Assembly (NCBI GenBank): GCA_902788205.1
Contig: CADAJJ010000007.1
Coordinates: 44,384 to 108,383, forward strand
Origin: RUG023 sp900315435
GTDB lineage: Bacteria > Spirochaetota > Spirochaetia > Sphaerochaetales > Sphaerochaetaceae
DNA length: 64,000 bases
Reading direction: 5' to 3'
Part shown: one piece after another, positions 26,951 to 35,776 of the stretch
Layout: every line of letters begins with the position of its first letter
How positions within the stretch are numbered: the first letter of the stretch is position 1
Translations under genes and position numbers: made by a program
Notes under the pieces: model-generated
The model's database searches: none
The model's input: only the letters and a program-made list of their open reading frames with translations
What the model was told of the DNA's origin: nothing

Positions 26951-28100
26951 GCCTCTCGCACAGGGGCCACTCGGGAATGCTCTGGGCGGCCCGTTCCATT
27001 TCCTGGGCCCAGGCATCCCGGTTCTCCATCGAGAAGTGGATGGTAACTGCCGAAGGACAGGAACGAATCGCCTCCAGCAGGGGCGTCCGGCAGGGTTTGA
27101 TGACGGCGATGGTAGGAACCGGATCCTTCGCCGCCTGAAGCACGCGCCTCTGGAACTCGTCCGCCTCGCTCTCCATGAATCCCAGCTCGTCCATCACCCG
27201 GAGGGTACAGGGTTTCTGGAGGAACTGCACCCCGAGCCGGTCGAATTGCTGGGGGATGCCCCCCTTTCCGCATATGCCGACCAGGTGGCCATCGTCGTAG
27301 AGCGCCTCTCCCAACGGATTGAGATAGACCTTGCCTTCCACACGCTTGGTAAGGAACCCTCCGTCGGCCGAAGCGGCGAGCTTGCCAACGAATGTGCTCT
27401 TGCCGACACCTTGCTCCCCTTCGACCAGCAAGGTGCTTTTCGCCACCAAGTCCGGAATATCGTCGATGGAAACCACCAAAAGGGAAACAGGACGCACCAT
27501 AGGAAGCCAGAGGGGGAATTCCCCTTCTCTTCGCTGGAGGGGATACTTCCCCGTGTGGCCATACAGGAGGGAAAAAGCCTGCACCTCCTCCTGGTCATGG
27601 AAAGGCTGTCCCATATCGGCCACAATCCTCCGCTCCTGATAGGGGATGGAGAGGGATTGGAGCAGCAGGCGCATGCGGCATGCGGGGTTGGGCCGCGTTC
27701 CCTCATGGAAACGATGCCCCTCGGCATCCCGGGCGATGACAATCAGGTTCCGGTCCCCCCATTTCCGGGCGAGAACCAGGTTTTCCAGCAGGGAACCGTA
27801 GTTGCAGCAGATGACGTCTCCCTTCCTCCGTTCCGGCTGCAATCGGTGGGCGTCCCCCTGCAACAGATGGACGTTGGGCTCGTGGTGGGTCCTCAGATAG
27901 CCGCAGGCCAATGCGTCCCGCTCGACGACGGTTACATCGGTCCCCCTCAGTTCATTCGCAAGGAACCCGAGACCGCCACCGATGTCGGTGACGTGGCCGC
28001 TCACAAACGGCCGCACCGCCTGGGCGATGGATTGCCAGCCAGTACCTTGGGTATACGCGTTGACAAGATAGGTGATGAGAAGTTCGCTATAGGATTGCAT
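26928..28100 (-). CDS. Fusion of a class I SAM methyltransferase and a THEP1-type nucleoside triphosphatase
   Basis: This is a 390-residue two-domain protein. Residues about 1-190 look like a SAM-dependent methyltransferase: motif I DIGGGLGFLA (about 38-47), VVERD (motif II acid), LLQGDAH. Residues about 215-375 look like the THEP1 NTPase family: P-loop VEGEQGVGKST (about 226-236), GFLTKRVEGK, Walker B-like RVMDELGFMES (about 301-311) and a final PTIAVIKP strand. It is convergent with the FecBCD-type importer and follows a small secreted-protein gene by one base. A role in modifying or processing the imported metal ligand is inference; I do not know a described function for this fusion. Confidence 0.75.
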   Translation of the reverse strand: MQSYSELLITYLVNAYTQGTGWQSIAQAVRPFVSGHVTDIGGGLGFLANELRGTDVTVVERDALACGYLRTHHEPNVHLLQGDAHRLQPERRKGDVICCNYGSLLENLVLARKWGDRNLIVIARDAEGHRFHEGTRPNPACRMRLLLQSLSIPYQERRIVADMGQPFHDQEEVQAFSLLYGHTGKYPLQRREGEFPLWLPMVRPVSLLVVSIDDIPDLVAKSTLLVEGEQGVGKSTFVGKLAASADGGFLTKRVEGKVYLNPLGEALYDDGHLVGICGKGGIPQQFDRLGVQFLQKPCTLRVMDELGFMESEADEFQRRVLQAAKDPVPTIAVIKPCRTPLLEAIRSCPSAVTIHFSMENRDAWAQEMERAAQSIPEWPLCERLRTRSGL

Positions 28101-28101
28101 C

Positions 28102-28557
28102 TTATTCCATCCAGACCGAAAAAACCAAAGGGTATTCCCAATGCCCCGTCTCTCCCGGACCCGACAACCGTCTCAGCCGCAAAGAGAGACATGTGTTGCG
28201 GTTTGTGGCTTGGGACCAGACGCGCCGTGGCGGAAGGTTCTGGCCCGGGGAAAGGGAAAACTGCTGTCCAGCTACATCCATTTGATAGACAATCAGGCGG
28301 GAAACACCCGAGACCCTGCGGGCCTCCATGTCCAACCGGAACGGGGCCGGAGTATTGCACAGCAGGTTGATCCATGCGTTCTGTTCCTGCCTAGGGGCGG
28401 GAAGCGGGAGGACGGTGGTTTGCGGGGGAAGACTTGGCGCGTTCTCCCGGATAGGCTCCAAGGAAAGGCCGCACTCGACCTTTCCCTCCATGTTCGACGC
28501 TTGTATGGGAGAGGGAAAAACAGCACACACGGCAAGCAGGAAAGCCAAGTATTTCAT
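28102..28557 (-). CDS. Small secreted protein of unknown function
   Basis: The 151-residue protein starts with a clear signal peptide (MKYLAFLLAVCAVFPSPIQAS) and the rest is proline- and arginine-rich with three cysteines. I do not recognise a family. The ATG at 28557 is preceded by GAGGG, but also lies only seven bases after a -10 box, so it may be read leaderless. It is the first gene of an operon with the methyltransferase-NTPase fusion and may help handle the same ligand outside the membrane. Confidence 0.7.
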   Translation of the reverse strand: MKYLAFLLAVCAVFPSPIQASNMEGKVECGLSLEPIRENAPSLPPQTTVLPLPAPRQEQNAWINLLCNTPAPFRLDMEARRVSGVSRLIVYQMDVAGQQFSLSPGQNLPPRRVWSQATNRNTCLSLRLRRLSGPGETGHWEYPLVFSVWME

Positions 28558-28564
28558 TGCCCTC

Positions 28565-28593
28565 ATTGTATAAAGCATCATGAGGTTCCGCAA
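28565..28593 (-). promoter_or_regulatory. Promoter of the secreted protein/methyltransferase-NTPase operon
   Basis: TTGCGG (28588-28593), 17 bases, TACAAT (28565-28570), then seven bases to the ATG at 28557. Confidence 0.55.
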
Positions 28594-28601
28594 CCTACAC
28601 C

Positions 28602-28631
28602 TTGTACGCCACCCCGGGTTCTTGCTACGAT
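28602..28631 (+). promoter_or_regulatory. Promoter of the CNNM/CorC-family gene
   Basis: TTGTAC (28602-28607), 18 bases, TACGAT (28626-28631), leading to a leader of about 45 bases with GAGGTGG before the ATG at 28683. Confidence 0.5.
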
Positions 28632-28682
28632 AGCGGACATGGATGATTCATCTGTCCCTCTGCCTAGTATGAGGTGGGTGCC

Positions 28683-29957
28683 ATGGAACTAGCACTCGCA
28701 ATCCTTCTGTTGGCCTTTTCCGCCTTTTTCTCCGGATCGGAAACCGCGTTTACCTCCCTGACATTGATTGACCAGAAAGTGCTGGAGAACAAGAAAGGTT
28801 CCCGCGCAAAGACTGCGCTCTATTTCTGCAAGCATCCCGACCTGTTGATCACCACGGTCCTGATTGGCAACGACTTGGTCAACGTCGCGCTTTCCGCATT
28901 GGTCACCAAAATGACGATTGAGAAATTCGGAAACCCCTATGTCGGAGCCACAACTGGCATTCTGACGTTGATCCTGCTTGTCTTTGGAGAGGTATCGCCA
29001 AAACAGATCGCCATGTACCGCAACCTGCCAATTGCGCTTGCAGTCGCCATCCCGCTCCGTGCGCTCAGCATCCTGCTCTTCCCCGTCATCTGGCTTTTCT
29101 CCCGCCTGACGCTGTTGATCCATCTGGTCTTCGGCCCCTCGGGACGGGGAAAGTTGACCGAGGACGGGCTCAGGCATGTGACCGACGCAGCCGAGGATGC
29201 CGGGGTTGTGGACGAGTATGAGAACGACCTGATGCAGCGGGCAATCCACTTCTCCGAGACACAGGTCAAGGCAATCATGACCCACCGCACCGAGGTTTTC
29301 TCCCTTTCCGATTCCATGACCTACCGTGAAGCCTATTCCCGCATCGTCCAGAGCGGCTTTTCCCGTATCCCGGTCTATCATGGCAGCCGGGAAAACATCA
29401 CCGGCGTCCTACTCCTGAAGGAACTGCTTAGGAAGGACGTCAATGCGAAAGGCCATCTCGACCAGCCGCTTTCCTCCTTGGCCCAGAAACCGCATTTCGT
29501 GCCTGAGTCGATGCATATGGACGACCTGTTCTTCCAGTTCAAGCACCAGAAGCAGAAAATCGCCATCGCCCTGGACGAGTATGGAGGGTTCAGCGGAGTG
29601 GTGACCATGGAGGATATCGTCGAGCAGATGTTCGGCGAGCTGTACGACGAGCAGGAGTCCTATCAGGGAGAGCTGATGGTCAAGTCAAGCTCCTATCCCG
29701 GTTCCTATGTGGTCCAGGCGGAAATGCCGTTCATGTCGTTGGCCGACAGCTTCGACCTGCACCCCTCCAAAGAGGAAGATACCGACGGCACCGTTGCCGG
29801 GTACCTGCTTGACATCATCGGCGACATTCCCAAGGTGGGACAGGTCACCGAGACCCGCTATGGCACCTTCCGGATACTGACCATGACCCGAAACCGCATG
29901 GACACCGTCCTCTTCACCCCGAAAAAGGAAGAGGAAGAAGAGGAAACCGAGGACTGA
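28683..29957 (+). CDS. CNNM/CorC (HlyC-type) family membrane protein
   Basis: This 424-residue membrane protein has the CNNM (DUF21) transmembrane domain at residues 1 to about 150 (FFSGSETAFTSL, FGEVSPKQIA), a pair of CBS domains at about 190-310 (IMTHRTEVF, FSRIPVY, DEYGGFSGVVTMEDIVEQMFGE) and a C-terminal CorC_HlyC domain (DGTVAGYLLD). The family is linked to magnesium/cobalt efflux and is often annotated hemolysin without good reason. It ends in a run of glutamates. The start is the ATG at 28683 with GAGGTG upstream. Confidence 0.9.
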   Translation: MELALAILLLAFSAFFSGSETAFTSLTLIDQKVLENKKGSRAKTALYFCKHPDLLITTVLIGNDLVNVALSALVTKMTIEKFGNPYVGATTGILTLILLVFGEVSPKQIAMYRNLPIALAVAIPLRALSILLFPVIWLFSRLTLLIHLVFGPSGRGKLTEDGLRHVTDAAEDAGVVDEYENDLMQRAIHFSETQVKAIMTHRTEVFSLSDSMTYREAYSRIVQSGFSRIPVYHGSRENITGVLLLKELLRKDVNAKGHLDQPLSSLAQKPHFVPESMHMDDLFFQFKHQKQKIAIALDEYGGFSGVVTMEDIVEQMFGELYDEQESYQGELMVKSSSYPGSYVVQAEMPFMSLADSFDLHPSKEEDTDGTVAGYLLDIIGDIPKVGQVTETRYGTFRILTMTRNRMDTVLFTPKKEEEEEETED

Positions 29958-29983
29958 CAGTCCTATACAGGTACCCCCTTTTT
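29950..29983 (+). terminator. Weak terminator candidate after the CNNM gene
   Basis: AGGACT and AGTCCT (29950-29964) form a short stem spanning the stop codon; a T-run follows only some 12 bases later, so termination would be inefficient. Confidence 0.25.
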
Positions 29984-30059
29984 GTGTATGATTTGAAGGA
30001 CTCAAAGCAACTTCATTTGTGCACAGTTTACTATCAGAGAAGAGGTAAGACGTTACCAC

Positions 30060-32573
30060 ATGAGCTATCCATTCCATGAAATCGAGACGAAATGGCAGAA
30101 GTACTGGGAGGACCACCAGACCTACAAGGTCACCGAAGATCCTTCCTTCCCGAAAGAGAAGCGCGCCTACGTGCTGGACATGTTCCCCTACCCAAGTGGC
30201 GCAGGACTGCATGTAGGCCATCCCGAAGGATATACGGCGACCGACATCTACAGCCGCTACCTGCGCATGAACGGGTACAACGTGCTGCATCCGATGGGTT
30301 TTGATTCCTTCGGCCTTCCCGCCGAGAACTACGCAATCAAGACCGGCACCCACCCGAAAACCACGACGCTGAAGAATATCGCCACCTTTACCCGCCAGAT
30401 CAAGAGCCTCGGCTTCTCCTATGACTGGTCCAGGGAAATCTCCACCTGTGAGCCCGAATATTACAAGTGGACCCAGTGGATTTTCCTGCAACTGTACAAA
30501 AAAGGTCTCGCCTATGAGACCCAGAGCCCGATCAACTGGTGCCCCAGCTGCAAGACCGGTCTGGCGAACGAGGAGGTCAAAGAAGGCAAGTGCGAACGGT
30601 GTGGTACCGAAGTGGTCCGCAAGAACATCCGCCAATGGGTGCTGAAGATCACCGCCTATGCCGACGAGCTGCTCAAGGACCTGGACGGCCTGGATTGGCC
30701 GGAATCGGTCAAGCTGATGCAACGCAACTGGATCGGTCGTTCCACCGGAGCCAGCGTCCAGTTCCAGATTGATGGCAGCGACAAGAAGCTTGAGGTCTAC
30801 ACCACTCGCTGCGACACCCTTTTCGGAGTCACCTACATGGTCGTCAGCCCGGAGCACCCGCTCTTGAAAGAGCTGACCACCGATGGCCAGAGAGCAATGG
30901 TCGAGGCCTATGTCGACCAAGCGGCCCACAAGAGCGACTTGGAAAGGACCGACCTGGCCAAGGTCAAGACCGGTGTCTTCACCGGCAGCTATGCCATCAA
31001 CCCGCTTAACGGCAAGAAGGTGCCGGTCTGGGTGGGCGACTACGTCCTGATCAGCTACGGGACCGGAGCCATCATGGCCGTGCCCGCCCATGACGAGAGG
31101 GACTGGGAGTTCGCCAAGAAGTACCACTTGCCGATCGTCGAGGTGCTGAAGAGCGATGTCGACGTGCAGCAGCAGGCCTGGACCCAGGATGGCATCCATG
31201 TCAATAGCGACTGGCTGGACGGTCTGAACAAGCATGACGCGATCGAGAAGGTGCTTGCCTATCTCGAGGAGCACCATATCGGCCACCGGACGGTCAACTT
31301 CAAGCTCCGCGACTGGATTTTCAGCCGCCAGCGCTACTGGGGCGAGCCGATTCCCCTCGTCCACTGCCCGAAGTGCGGCGTGGTCCCGGTACCTGAAGAT
31401 CAGCTTCCGGTCTTGTTGCCCGAGGTAACGTCCTATGAGCCGAGCGGAACGGGCGAGAGCCCGCTTGCCAAGATTGACAGCTGGGTGAACACCACCTGCC
31501 CGGTCTGTGGCGGACCCGCCAAGCGCGAGACCAACACCATGCCCCAGTGGGCTGGCTCCTGCTGGTATTACCTGCGCTATATCGACCCGCATAACGACAA
31601 GCGCTTCGTCGACGTCGAGAAGGAAAAGTACTGGATGCCTGTCAGCCTCTACGTGGGCGGTGCCGAACATGCCGTACTCCACCTGCTCTATTCCCGGTTC
31701 TGGCACGAGGTGCTTTTTGACCTTGGGCTGGTCTCCACCAGAGAGCCGTTCCAGAGACTGGTCAACCAAGGCATGATCACCAGCTTCGCCTATCAGCGCA
31801 AGGACAAAGCGCTGGTGGCGGTCGACCAGGTCGAGAAGAAGGCCGATGGCACCTACGTCGACAAAGAGACCGGCGAAGTGCTCCAGCAGGTGACAGCGAA
31901 GATGTCGAAGAGCCTGAAGAACGTCATCAACCCGGACGAAATCGTCAACACCTACGGTGCCGACTCGATGCGCATGTACGAGATGTTCATGGGACCGCTG
32001 GAAGTCTCCAAACCTTGGTCCACCGAGGGCCTGATCGGCATCACCCGCTTCCTGGACCGCATCTGGCGCCTGCACGAGGAGAAGCAGATTGTCGACGGAC
32101 CGGTGGACGCCAACTTGGAAATCCTTTTGAACCAGACGGTCAAGAAGGTGACCGAAGATACCTCGACGCTGAACTTCAACACCGCCATCAGCCAGATGAT
32201 GGTGCTGGTCAACGAGCTGTACAAGAGCGAGACCCTTTCAAGCAAGCTGTATGACACGCTGATCCTGTTGCTCTCCCCCTACGTTCCCCACCTTGCCGAA
32301 GAGCTGTGGGTTTTGGCCGGCCACGAACCGAGCGTCACCGCCCAGAAGTGGCCCGCCTACGATCCGGCCAAGACGCAAAAGGCAGTCAAGGAGTTCATCT
32401 TCCAGGTCAACGGAAAGGTCAGAAGCAAGACGGAGGCCGATCCCTCCATCAGCAAGGACGACCTGCTCGCCTTGGCGAAAAGCGACGAGAAGATCAAGGG
32501 TTGGATCGCCGGCAAGACCATCGTCAAGGAGATTGTCGTTCCTGGCAAACTGGTCAACATCGTCGTCAAATAA
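30060..32573 (+). CDS. leuS: Leucyl-tRNA synthetase
   Basis: It charges tRNA-Leu. The 837-residue length is typical of the bacterial enzyme. The class I signatures are HVGH (about 49-52, in PSGAGLHVGHPEG) and KMSKS (about 613-617). The CP1 editing domain lies between them with the threonine-rich GTGAIMAVPAHDERD, and cysteine pairs that can bind zinc are CPSC/CERC and CPKC/CPVC. The C-terminal domain ends IVVPGKLVNIVVK. The ATG at 30060 has only a distant GAGG (14 bases), so expression may rely on other features. A strong terminator follows. Confidence 0.97.
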   Translation: MSYPFHEIETKWQKYWEDHQTYKVTEDPSFPKEKRAYVLDMFPYPSGAGLHVGHPEGYTATDIYSRYLRMNGYNVLHPMGFDSFGLPAENYAIKTGTHPKTTTLKNIATFTRQIKSLGFSYDWSREISTCEPEYYKWTQWIFLQLYKKGLAYETQSPINWCPSCKTGLANEEVKEGKCERCGTEVVRKNIRQWVLKITAYADELLKDLDGLDWPESVKLMQRNWIGRSTGASVQFQIDGSDKKLEVYTTRCDTLFGVTYMVVSPEHPLLKELTTDGQRAMVEAYVDQAAHKSDLERTDLAKVKTGVFTGSYAINPLNGKKVPVWVGDYVLISYGTGAIMAVPAHDERDWEFAKKYHLPIVEVLKSDVDVQQQAWTQDGIHVNSDWLDGLNKHDAIEKVLAYLEEHHIGHRTVNFKLRDWIFSRQRYWGEPIPLVHCPKCGVVPVPEDQLPVLLPEVTSYEPSGTGESPLAKIDSWVNTTCPVCGGPAKRETNTMPQWAGSCWYYLRYIDPHNDKRFVDVEKEKYWMPVSLYVGGAEHAVLHLLYSRFWHEVLFDLGLVSTREPFQRLVNQGMITSFAYQRKDKALVAVDQVEKKADGTYVDKETGEVLQQVTAKMSKSLKNVINPDEIVNTYGADSMRMYEMFMGPLEVSKPWSTEGLIGITRFLDRIWRLHEEKQIVDGPVDANLEILLNQTVKKVTEDTSTLNFNTAISQMMVLVNELYKSETLSSKLYDTLILLLSPYVPHLAEELWVLAGHEPSVTAQKWPAYDPAKTQKAVKEFIFQVNGKVRSKTEADPSISKDDLLALAKSDEKIKGWIAGKTIVKEIVVPGKLVNIVVK

Positions 32574-32612
32574 AGGTCTGTTCCCCAAGAACGCAGAACG
32601 GACCTGTGAAGG

Positions 32613-32663
32613 CTCTCTCCCGCCAGCGCCCGACGGCCTGGCGCCCGGAGAGAGTCGTTTTTT
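32613..32663 (+). terminator. Rho-independent terminator of leuS
   Basis: CTCTCTCC (32613-32620) pairs with GGAGAGAG (32647-32654), with further GC pairing (GCCAG with CTGGC) inside, followed by TCG and six T. Confidence 0.85.
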
Positions 32664-32679
32664 CTTTGTCGTGTCGCTC

Positions 32680-32709
32680 TTGCCCTTGCTCTTTTCTGCA
32701 GGGTACACT
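32680..32709 (+). promoter_or_regulatory. Leaderless promoter of the acetyltransferase gene
   Basis: TTGCCC (32680-32685), 18 bases, TACACT (32704-32709), then six bases to the ATG at 32716; no Shine-Dalgarno sequence. Confidence 0.55.
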
Positions 32710-32715
32710 CTGATC

Positions 32716-33270
32716 ATGCATCATGTCGGCACCCAAACGATCATCACCAAGCGTCTGATCCTCCGGCGTTTCACCAATGAGGATATCGAGCCGGCCTTCC
32801 GCAATTGGACCGGAGACAGCCTGACGACCACATTCCTGCGCTGGCAGACCCATCGCGACAGCAGCGTCACGCGAAAAGTCGTCACCGATTGGATCGGACA
32901 CTACGTCGAACCGGCCTTCTACCAGTGGGCGATCGTGCCAAAGGAAACCGGAGAACCAATCGGGACAATCAGCTTCACATCGGCCAACGAGAAAACGAAC
33001 TCGGTCCACGTGGGCTACTGCATCGGCAGCAGGTATTGGCACCAGGGCTACACGAGCGAAGCGCTGGCCGCCCTCATCGCCTTCGCCTTCACCACCCTGG
33101 AGGCGGGACGGGTCGAGGCGATGCACGATCCGGCCAACCGCTATTCCGGCAAAGTGATGGAAAAGTGCGGCATGCGCCATGAAGGGACGCTCCGCAAGGC
33201 GGATTGGTCCAACCGGGGTATCGTCGACGCAGCGGTCTATGGAATCCTGCGGGAGGAGTTCAGGGATTGA
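32716..33270 (+). CDS. GNAT-family N-acetyltransferase, RimJ/RimL type
   Basis: The 184-residue protein begins with TKRLILRRFTNEDIEPAF, the usual start of RimJ/RimL-like acetyltransferases. It has the acetyl-CoA-binding region GYCIGSRYWHQGYTSEAL (about 97-114) and the C-terminal NRYSGKVMEKCGMRHEGTLR. The substrate may be a ribosomal protein N-terminus or a small amine. The start is at 32716, right after the promoter, giving a predicted leaderless message. It overlaps the convergent serine dehydratase gene by 11 bases. Confidence 0.9.
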   Translation: MHHVGTQTIITKRLILRRFTNEDIEPAFRNWTGDSLTTTFLRWQTHRDSSVTRKVVTDWIGHYVEPAFYQWAIVPKETGEPIGTISFTSANEKTNSVHVGYCIGSRYWHQGYTSEALAALIAFAFTTLEAGRVEAMHDPANRYSGKVMEKCGMRHEGTLRKADWSNRGIVDAAVYGILREEFRD

Positions 33271-34474
33271 TGGTGGGCAGCACCTTGGCAAGCCCTCCCC
33301 TGCTGGTCTCACGGTACAGGGAAGGAAGCGCCTGGCCGGTCTCCATCATCACGTCGATGATATTGTCGAAGGAAACCCGGTGCCTGCCATCGGAGAGCAG
33401 GGCGAAGACGCTGTTGTCCACAGCCCGCACGCTGGCCATTGCGTTGCGCTCGATGCAGGGAATCTGCACCAACCCCATCATCGGGTCGCAGGTCAGCCCG
33501 AGATGGTGCTCAAGGCTCATCTCCGCGGCATACTCGATCTGATAGATGGTCCCCCCCAGCAAATAGGTCGCCGCCGCCGCTGCCATGGAACAGGCCACAC
33601 CGACCTCGCCCTGACAGCCCACCTCGGCACCGCTGATCGAGCCATTGGTCTTGGCGATATCACCCAGCACTCCGGCAGTCAGCAGGGCCCGCTGGATACG
33701 CAGGTCAGGCAGTCGGTTCTGCTGCTGCAGGTAGAACAGCACAGCGGGAAGCACGCCGCAGGAACCACAGGTCGGAGCGGTGACGATCTCACCCCCGGCG
33801 GCATTCTCCTCGCTGACAGCAAGGGCGTAGCTGAAAATCTCCGCAGTCGAGCCAATCGTTCCCTTATGCTCGTTGGCCTTCTCATGGTACTGCATGGCCT
33901 TCCTTGCCAGCTTCAGGCCCCCAGGAAGGACGCCCTCGGCCTCCAGACCACGGTGGACTGCCGCTTTCATCACGTCCCACACCTGGGCCATATAGGTCAT
34001 GATTTCCGGGGACTCATAGCGCAGGGCGAATTCCCAAATCTGGATTCCCTCGGACTCGCAGAGAGCGAGGATCTGCTTCATGTGGGAGACCTCGAGAGGA
34101 TAGACATCATCCTCCTTTGTCTGCTCCTGTCCCTCGATGACGATCTTGCCGCCACCGATGCTGTAGTAGGTCTGGCTGGCGATATCCTTTCCGTCAGCAT
34201 CAAGCGCATGCATGGTCAACGCGTTGGGATGGAAGGGTTTGAACACGTCGGGGAACCAGGAAATCTCGACCTTCCGTCCCGACAGCACTTCACGGATTGC
34301 CGCATCGGTCAGATGCCCTTTTCCTGTCGCGGCGAGCGAGCCGAACAAATCGGCCTGGTATGCCGCGGCATCAGGATGCATCTTCAGGAAATGGGTGGCG
34401 GCGGCGCGGGGACCCATCGTATGGCTGCTGGAGGGGCCATGTCCAATACGGTACAATTCACGCAAGGATTCCAT
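33260..34474 (-). CDS. sdaA: L-serine ammonia-lyase, iron-sulfur-dependent, single-chain type
   Basis: It deaminates L-serine to pyruvate and ammonia with a 4Fe-4S cluster. The protein has 404 residues. The N-terminal beta region starts ESLRELYRIGHGPSSSHTMGP and the alpha region has APTCGSCG, GCQGEVGVACSM and LTCDPMMGLVQIPCIERN, which hold the cluster cysteines and the catalytic loop. The start at the ATG 34474 matches relatives; a GTG two codons earlier lies at a better distance from AGGGAG. It is probably the last gene of the aromatic biosynthesis/DUF4416/lipoprotein operon. Confidence 0.93.
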   Translation of the reverse strand: MESLRELYRIGHGPSSSHTMGPRAAATHFLKMHPDAAAYQADLFGSLAATGKGHLTDAAIREVLSGRKVEISWFPDVFKPFHPNALTMHALDADGKDIASQTYYSIGGGKIVIEGQEQTKEDDVYPLEVSHMKQILALCESEGIQIWEFALRYESPEIMTYMAQVWDVMKAAVHRGLEAEGVLPGGLKLARKAMQYHEKANEHKGTIGSTAEIFSYALAVSEENAAGGEIVTAPTCGSCGVLPAVLFYLQQQNRLPDLRIQRALLTAGVLGDIAKTNGSISGAEVGCQGEVGVACSMAAAAATYLLGGTIYQIEYAAEMSLEHHLGLTCDPMMGLVQIPCIERNAMASVRAVDNSVFALLSDGRHRVSFDNIIDVMMETGQALPSLYRETSRGGLAKVLPTINP

Positions 34475-34508
34475 AGCCACCGATGGTACTCCCTTCCTTG
34501 GAAAAAAA

Positions 34509-35216
34509 CTAGAACCATAACGGAAGAGATTGGAGGGTCTGCACCACCCTGCCCCCCTGGACGAACAGACGAAGCACCACGCCACGCTCGACACAGTAGT
34601 AGCAGGTCAGTCCTTCGGTCAGGCTGACAGCCACGCTCCCAGTCCCGTCGTGCCAGAAAGAACCACCTCCCTGCCGTTCCGAGTACCACCTCCCCTGGGG
34701 CAAGGCGGTAATCCGGTAGGTCGTCAGACCGCTCTGGGGCACGGAACCTTCCTGCAGGGTTCCATTGAGCAAGGCGGCAATCGTCCCCGCCACGTCAAGC
34801 GTGTCGGCACAAGATCCCACCAATGCTTCCACCACCGGCCATGCGAGGAACCGAAGGGAATCACCATGCTCGTCCCAGACGGAAAGCAGTCCCATGACCA
34901 ACCTGCTTTGCCCTTGGGTCAGCTCCACGCGGGTGCTCTGGCCGGCAATCACCCCGGTGAAAGGATACTGCCCGTCCAAGGGGTAGGCGGCAACCAGGAC
35001 CGTCTCGCCCCGGGGAGCCAGCACCGTGGTCGAGCGCTGTCCACGCTCAAGCCAAATCACCTCCCCATACGAGGTGACCACCCGGTAAGGCATGGGAGAA
35101 TGGGTCGCCTCCTCCCAAGGGTGGGCGGAGGGAAGAAAGACCTTGACGCTCCGTTCAGGACGAAACGAAAGGGAACAGGAAGAAACAAGCAAGATACCAC
35201 ACAGAAAAAGCCACAT
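34509..35216 (-). CDS. Lipoprotein of unknown function
   Basis: This 235-residue protein begins with a short signal sequence and a lipobox, LLVSSC, with cysteine 14 as the likely lipidated residue. The rest is beta-rich with many glycine, valine and threonine residues; no family is recognised. It follows the DUF4416 gene by 20 bases and precedes serine dehydratase by about 35, so it is probably cotranscribed with both. Confidence 0.75.
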   Translation of the reverse strand: MWLFLCGILLVSSCSLSFRPERSVKVFLPSAHPWEEATHSPMPYRVVTSYGEVIWLERGQRSTTVLAPRGETVLVAAYPLDGQYPFTGVIAGQSTRVELTQGQSRLVMGLLSVWDEHGDSLRFLAWPVVEALVGSCADTLDVAGTIAALLNGTLQEGSVPQSGLTTYRITALPQGRWYSERQGGGSFWHDGTGSVAVSLTEGLTCYYCVERGVVLRLFVQGGRVVQTLQSLPLWF

Positions 35217-35236
35217 ACCCTAAAGAACCAGCTTCT

Positions 35237-35773
35237 TCAGGATTTCTGTTCCTCTTTGAGCTGACGCATATACATGGTCCGGTACATCTTGAACAACTCG
35301 CGGAACCGGTCGCTGCCATAATCAGCGTAGGTCCAAGGCAAGGCGTTGAACTGATGGCCGTAGTAGATCAGGGTCGTCTCGGCGTAGATTCCCTTCTCCA
35401 AGGGAATACGGTGGGAGCGGTTCTTCGTTGTCGCCAGAATCAGCGAACCAGCCGAGAGCAGGCCCGGATCGAGGTTGACGACCCGTCCCCGCCCGGTGGC
35501 GAAGCGCTCCTCCACCTGGTTGGTGTGGATCTTGATATCCGAAAGGCGCGAAGGATCGACCAGATCCCGGAACACGAGAAAATACCGTTCCGGGTTCCCT
35601 CCCATCTCCTCATCATAGTAGTCGGTGAAGGAAAACGGGGTATGGGTGCTCTCCGTCAGGACCGGACCGTAGCTTTCACCAAGGATTTCCACTACTTGGT
35701 CGTGCAGCTCCCCATGGGTGGTGAGCACCCCCATGACCAGCCTGACAGGAACATACGGACGAATCACTCCCAT
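35237..35773 (-). CDS. DUF4416 family protein
   Basis: This 178-residue cytoplasmic protein has the features of DUF4416: FSFTDYYDEEMG, NLDPGLLSAGSLILATTKNRSHRIPL, KGIYAETTLIYY and LPWTYADYGSD. The function is unknown; the family occurs in spirochaetes and several anaerobic phyla. The ATG lies three bases after the stop of the aromatic biosynthesis fusion gene, with GGAG upstream, so it is translationally coupled to it. Confidence 0.85.
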   Translation of the reverse strand: MGVIRPYVPVRLVMGVLTTHGELHDQVVEILGESYGPVLTESTHTPFSFTDYYDEEMGGNPERYFLVFRDLVDPSRLSDIKIHTNQVEERFATGRGRVVNLDPGLLSAGSLILATTKNRSHRIPLEKGIYAETTLIYYGHQFNALPWTYADYGSDRFRELFKMYRTMYMRQLKEEQKS

Positions 35774-35776
35774 CGC

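Noticed and set aside
29685..32075. 796-codon open frame antisense to leuS
   Set aside because: leuS is certain on the plus strand; GC-rich codon use leaves long open antisense frames, and the translation shows no family.
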